DNA of 64,000 nt from Ceratopteris richardii (taxonomy: Eukaryota > Streptophyta > Polypodiopsida > Polypodiales > Pteridaceae): contig CM035435.1 of the NCBI GenBank assembly GCA_020310875.1, positions 66,394,497 to 66,458,496 on the forward strand, read 5' to 3'. Positions 61,301-64,000 of the stretch are shown piece after piece. The translations under genes were made by a program, and so were the position numbers. Positions within the stretch are counted from its first letter, which is position 1, and every line of letters starts with the position of its first letter. The notes below the pieces were generated by a model. It did no database searches. It had not been told where the DNA came from and saw only the letters and a program-made list of their open reading frames with translations.

Positions 61301-63086
61301 ATGCTCCCTCTATCCTGAATGTTGGAGGTTGTGGACAATCTTTAATGAAATGCTCTCCCCCACACCTATAACATGTTATCTTTGGTCCCCCTTTGAATTG
61401 AGATTTTTGATTGGACATGTAGTTGTTAGTAATGTACATGAATGTAGCTGTGTCCATTTCAATTTTTCCATTTCCCAGATCTAGGGCTTTAAGCTCAGGT
61501 TCCCTTATTTCATAATCTTCCCATTCTTCCTGATGTCCCTCACTCCATTGATACTCTTCCTTATAAGGTGATCTGAATCTTGAATTTCCTTCATCAATGG
61601 GTGTATATTTGACTGGTACCACATTGGTTGGAATGGGAGGTTGTTGTCCCAATACTGGTCTTGGTTGCTCAGTATAACCTGATTCCCTTTGAGCCATATA
61701 GTCTCTTTCCTTGACAGGTTGTTTGTTATAGAAGCAATCCTCCCTGGTATGGTTTGTCCATTTTCTCTCTAGTGTACAATACTTGAGTGTCTTCCTATCT
61801 TGTAAGTGTTGTGGTTTCTGATAAGGGCATTGTTGTGCCAGATGATTTTCTCCACAAATATAACATTTCTTGTTTGTGTTTATCCTAGAGTTTATCAGAT
61901 TAGTTTTAGTGCTCACCTCTAGGGCTTTAGCAATAGCCTGAGCCAACTCTTCTGTTGGAGGAATTTTGTCTTCATAAGATCTGGGTTGATCAAATGCTAA
62001 CAAATCTTGACCTCTGTTGTCCTCCAAATCTATTGCTTCCTTAACACAGGCTGCTAAATCAGGACATCTCCTATAGTATACTAGGGTCCTTAATTGGGCA
62101 CTTTTCAATCCCTCAATGAATAAGGATACTTGTTTTGCCATGGAAGGTACTTCTTCTCTTGGGCATCTATCAATGTACTGCTTAAACCTTCTGGCTGCTT
62201 CCCTAACATTTTCCTCCTTTTGTTGTTTGAAGCTGTGTATCAATGTGGCTGTACTATGTTTGATTCCATTCTTAGAGAATTCACCAATGAAAGCTTCTAA
62301 GAAAGATTCAATGTCTAGGTACATTTCTTTTCTCAAAGGAATGAACCATGATAAGGCTGGCCCTGTTAGGGTTAGACCAAATGCTTCAAATTGTACCTTG
62401 TAATCTTCTACTTCCTCTGCTCTAATCAGTTGTCTAAATTCTGCAGCATGAGCATGAGGATCTGAATACCCTTCATATTGGTTCTTCATGCATTTGGCTA
62501 CTTGATATGGTCTAAGCATCCTACCCTGAGGTTGCCAATGAGGTCTTCTTCTGAGTGGGAAGTCATTGTTTCCTTCTGGTTCTCTGTCAAAGGGATTTGG
62601 TGAAGCATGTGTCCTTCTCCCATAATTTTGCTCATTATTAGTGTAATTTTCATTTGGTCTAGGTATGTCTGGTTGTCCCGTGTTATGTTCCCAAGGTCCT
62701 TTGTCAGCACATTGCCCTAGATCATTTGAATTTTCTGGGTCTTGAGAGAAGATGTATACACATCCTTGCCTGTCTTCATATCTTCCATCTTTGAATTGGG
62801 CTACTGGAGTTATATTCAGGGGAATTTCTAAATTTCTCAGTCTAATGAGGAATTTATGCATTCCATCTTGGTATATATAGGTTCCAAACCTATTTGTATA
62901 CATGTACTTAAGGATGTTTCTAAAATCCCCAGTTTCTATTGACTCATTTGTTTCATTTAGGTTTTCCATGTTATTTTCTTGGCTTACACTTCTTTCTGAT
63001 CTTTTATTACTTCCTGGCTCTTTTTCCTTCCTTGTTAGGTCTTGTTTAGGAATTGAATTTATTTTATTTCCAGACCTTAGTATCAT
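55359..63086 (-). CDS. Gag-Pol polyprotein of gypsy family A (2575 residues)
   Basis: One open frame, far longer than the roughly 1500 residues usual for plant gypsies. Gag capsid region about residues 190-370. Three CX2CX3HX4C knuckles start at Cys 408, 572 and 597. Retropepsin has catalytic Asp 882 (ILDSGSGV) and ILGRPFM. A charged linker follows (about 1000-1250). RT has WISPIVVVPKKNGKLR from 1315 and YVDD at 1431-1434. RNase H has Asp 1577 (HVHVDAS) and ends RADHLSRI. Integrase has a zinc-binding start near His 1909, catalytic Asp 1979, Asp 2041 and Glu 2077 (D-x35-E), and a GPY/F module near 2218. A second retropepsin-like motif set follows (VLIDSGAQVNLIS, Asp 2327; ILGQPWL), then a basic tail. 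All catalytic residues I looked for are present. Confidence 0.95.
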   Translation of the reverse strand: MILRSGNKINSIPKQDLTRKEKEPGSNKRSERSVSQENNMENLNETNESIETGDFRNILKYMYTNRFGTYIYQDGMHKFLIRLRNLEIPLNITPVAQFKDGRYEDRQGCVYIFSQDPENSNDLGQCADKGPWEHNTGQPDIPRPNENYTNNEQNYGRRTHASPNPFDREPEGNNDFPLRRRPHWQPQGRMLRPYQVAKCMKNQYEGYSDPHAHAAEFRQLIRAEEVEDYKVQFEAFGLTLTGPALSWFIPLRKEMYLDIESFLEAFIGEFSKNGIKHSTATLIHSFKQQKEENVREAARRFKQYIDRCPREEVPSMAKQVSLFIEGLKSAQLRTLVYYRRCPDLAACVKEAIDLEDNRGQDLLAFDQPRSYEDKIPPTEELAQAIAKALEVSTKTNLINSRINTNKKCYICGENHLAQQCPYQKPQHLQDRKTLKYCTLERKWTNHTREDCFYNKQPVKERDYMAQRESGYTEQPRPVLGQQPPIPTNVVPVKYTPIDEGNSRFRSPYKEEYQWSEGHQEEWEDYEIREPELKALDLGNGKIEMDTATFMYITNNYMSNQKSQFKGGPKITCYRCGGEHFIKDCPQPPTFRIEGAYCKDCGREHLIKDCPKNPQKQQNTPNNIPLKTVKIMEQEELSDNDQIELNAITRAQAKQQGTIKEQNEGSTSKGKKNRQRGKWEKKRKVGKSLEEDSQEQTNSKHTFHQKTQNLSELGNSQSLDTLIKAYKGRIQEGPSPADHAMAYPIPDLEHERMLKCKQIIQETQLRLREEDSSRRTFDQHEETKTKEDDKEGNPHITFQMSLDEHCRITCHTTWENLLKQNPHLQNKMNKEETISGNLHSPTQELEELWYIPIDKIGGYCEGEEGNSTLKLQYEKHSAKAILDSGSGVAIMTKQTWEKWGRKELLPTKMRLQLADGHIEKPLGIWEKVIVDICGIEIEHTFAIVEFPQSTSYEIILGRPFMRQMQIVQDWGNDCLYLQNQGRITRVNLRNGHYCDISPREWYKIHQNQPESEESEREDQEEGESAVWKCNILRNITNRKRKLRREDCVEEREIQDENYVPQQFKDEEFEPYGWNQILATMDLASEEYVGMEFQNEEGFDIFHIGIHMIGVSKREEDQNQEMILTEGKSQYLETVKAEDAIKDKISGKYKEHKHKEIERDQEKEKKEKEINRDQYFDVPANFKTYEVEDRLLLKMKPKREKKKGEAYDNEEQTKKIVITQEEGEERQIVIADDMTSQEEEALRNLAKNYRDVFAYSYEDLKGIDPKICEHKIPMTPDAKPSKQRHYTFNDKYSAKIKEEIDKLLAANFIYEIEYTEWISPIVVVPKKNGKLRVCINLKKVNAATIRDSYPLPITDHLIERVAGKEVYSFLDGFSGYNQVPIALEDQHKTAFSTEWGVYAFRVMPFGLTNAPATFQRLMCHIFKEFLRNVMEIYVDDLCTFSLKRQDHLQDLERIFRKCRTYRVCLNPEKCVFYVRQGRMLGHIVSKNGISTDEKKIKAIIELPRPTNVKELQTFMGHCGYYRKFVYKFADIAKPLYALITKFEWTEECDQAFETLKTCLVTAPILKTPQWDKIFHVHVDASNYALGCVLAQPIEGSKLDFPVAYASRQLNIAEKNYTTTEREGLGMIFAVKKYRHYLLANKFKFFVDHQALLYLVNKPCHTGRIVRWFLLLMEFEFEVVVRQGKTHLRADHLSRIQSKEPSSPIDDDLPDTYLFKVESVPEWSMSLIPLLTMGPCRSLANNTHLVLQSRNFMLLAGHLYHLNQSGILEYCTPEEEQHEYVRKAHCWNPCTHASTIVTLSNLNRMGVHWPNKIQDVESYINNCQKCQTWQKAELITLYWFQKNPEWSENIVEKLKRKEKGEQVIAGDDSRNLQVISEEYQLIGEQLYKRGMDGYLRICVPEEKYLEMLEMAHSGVAGGHFSSDRTAKLILYSGFWWPTLFPDARTYVKRCDVCQRVSQPNKRDNMPLIPLISARAFSKWGLDFIGPIHPPARQSHAEYILVATDYLTKWAEAKATKRNDAHTTARFLYENIITRFGLPIELVSDRATHFLNQIIENMTNYFMISHNKSAPYHPQANGLAESTNKVLCNVLSKLVNTNRNDWDYQLNHVLWAYRVAYKTALGTTPFNLVYGQNAVLPMEFLIPTLKVGSQYNWTGHELSERVIDLEKLGASRLQAVMSIYTNKKRQKAYHDVHIKDKDLQEGDLVLAYTIKEHQKKFQKKGHGPYIIHQISKSGAIQLANIDGEIMPNFISGCRVKRYECPLTTEEWRRLQKAQNRKKEEESVRKEAQMEAKERIRKLKQVCLCENTLKQKEHLPLIMMNYQNENIRVLIDSGAQVNLISSALINKFNLKRAESRILIKTLGGKRIQSISSLSIKVKFNNEYMEIDCEEWPDHLMTEKLILGQPWLKQGKVILNFEKMKLNLTIKDKKFLMFFLSNEEQVVHMDVHDPHLEGFAFSMKDRNILTIQSDQASYTQDQQKTEEVKVDEETIQRRLLLPKLQYQQNRTKRIWKQVMHSYGSPKQEIKTKWIWKPKNVKKCSSTEHGYFHNRRTVGVKYYWVKKSELGQWKRDNPLWTYFWEF

Positions 63087-64000
63087 TCAACTATTTTTTT
63101 GACAAATTTCCAATACTCAAAAGAGTGTTTGTCACAGTTTCCTGACCAATATATTGGTTTTCCACAATTTTCTGTCCAAAATTGTGTGTGTTTTAATTTT
63201 TCTTCCTATGTTTTGTGCTTTTCACAACTTCTTAATGAATTTAGGGTTTTTTCACGATTTTCTACTGTCAGTAGTGTTTTTTTTTTTTTTTTTCACAACT
63301 TTCAGATGAAAATCGTGTTTTTCACGATTTTATCATGCAATTAGACTTTTTCACGATTTTCTGTTGGATTTAGGTTTTTTTCACGATTTTGTGCCTACCT
63401 GTGAGTTTTTTTTTTTTTTTTTTTACAATTTTCTGTTGAAAGTCGTGTTTTTCATGATTTTCTACTTACTTGTGAGTTTTTCACGATTTTCTGTTGAAAA
63501 TCGTGTTTTTCACGATTTTGTGTTGAGAATCGAGTTTTTCACGATTTTCTGTTGAAAATCGAGTTTTTCACGATTTTCTGTTGAAAATCGAGTTTTTCAC
63601 GATTTTGTGTTGAAAATCGAGTTTTTCACGATTTTCTGTTGAAAATCGAGTTTTTCACGATTTTCTGTTGAAAATCGTGTTTTTCACGATTTTGTGTTGA
63701 GAATCGAGTTTTTCACGATTTTCTGTTGAAAATCGAGTTTTTCACGATTTTCTGTTGAAAATCGAGTTTTTCACGATTTTGTGTTGAAAATCGAGTTTTT
63801 CACGATTTTCTGTTGAAAATCGAGTTTTTCACGATTTTCTGTTGAAAATCGAGTTTTTCACGATTTTCTGTTGGATTTAGGTTTTTTTCACGATTTTGTG
63901 CCTACCTGTGAGTTTTTTTTTTTTTTTTACAATTTTCTGTTGAAAGTCGTGTTTTTCACGATTTTCTACTTACTTGTGAGTTTTTCACGATTTTCTGTTG
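63087..64000 (-). repeat. Leader tandem array of gypsy A with nested periods (29, 174, 507 bp)
   Basis: From about 63100 the DNA consists of TCACGATTTTCTGTT-type units. The core (63483-63870) is about 13 units of exactly 29 bases. Units differ in a fixed order, so six units make a 174-base higher unit (a TGTGTTGAGAATCG variant at 63511 returns at 63685). The whole block from 63361 restarts at 63868, giving a 507-base period that continues past the window. Most units contain CGATTTTC-TGTT-GAAAATCG, a perfect 8-base stem with a 4-base loop. Occasional T runs of about 17-21 interrupt it. Confidence 0.92.

Larger units (their letters stand above)
49401..64000 (-). mobile_element. Gypsy family A, large right-hand copy (runs off the window)
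   Basis: A minus-strand Ty3/gypsy element of at least 14.6 kb. From its 3' end: LTR (49401-50230), polypurine tract, accessory ORF (50290-54855), a 503-base spacer, Gag-Pol (55359-63086) and a tandem-repeat leader (63087 onward). Both long frames are open throughout, so the part in view looks whole. The 5' LTR and primer site lie beyond 64000 and LTR divergence cannot be judged. The left copy of the same family (2419-7291) supplies the primer-site type. No chromodomain follows the integrase. The layout fits a Tat/Athila-like non-chromovirus. Confidence 0.92.

Noticed and set aside
63100-64000. CRISPR-like appearance of the 29-bp repeats
   Set aside because: The units are contiguous with no unique spacers, the genome is a plant, and the array belongs to a retrotransposon leader.

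Overview
The window looks like a retrotransposon-dense intergenic stretch of a large, AT-rich land-plant nuclear genome. The evidence is Ty1/copia elements with an initiator-Met-type primer site (TGGTATCAGA), Ty3/gypsy elements with TGGCGCC-type primer sites typical of plant Tat/Athila relatives, and the near absence of anything else. A gymnosperm or fern is plausible, but no host marker gene is present to settle it. I found no convincing host gene, tRNA, rRNA or CRISPR array.

Layout. (1) 1-2418: the 3' end of a copia element, LTR-like debris, a tRNA-like/SINE-like patch, and a reverse-strand copia fragment. (2) 2419-7291: an old plus-strand gypsy relic ('family A'). It is interrupted at 7292 by a copia ('G') whose internal parts occur in opposite orientations up to about 12140. 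(3) About 12.9-37.9 kb: a nest at least four layers deep. An old minus-strand gypsy relic holds copia B (13440-37061, target duplication AAGTT). Copia B holds gypsy C (16058-34600, 509-bp LTRs). Gypsy C holds a further patchwork: a non-coding block, copia D, and the 5' part of gypsy E. (4) 38558-44760: a young copia ('F') with 1021-bp LTRs and target duplication CGAGT, sitting in GT-rich low-complexity DNA. (5) 45.1-49.4 kb: relics, small repeats, one orphan ORF. (6) 49401 to past the window end: a very large minus-strand gypsy of family A. It has a 3' LTR, a 1521-residue accessory ORF, a 2575-residue Gag-Pol ORF, and a long hairpin-rich tandem array in its leader.

The most interesting material is this last element. 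Its Gag-Pol has a second retropepsin-like motif set after the integrase. A huge coiled-coil accessory protein occupies the env position. Its leader is a three-level tandem repeat (29, 174 and 507 bp) made of hairpin units. Gypsies C and E carry unrelated tandem arrays at the same place, between primer site and gag. Gypsy C also has a coiled-coil accessory region after pol. This suggests a recurring architecture in these gypsy lineages rather than chance.
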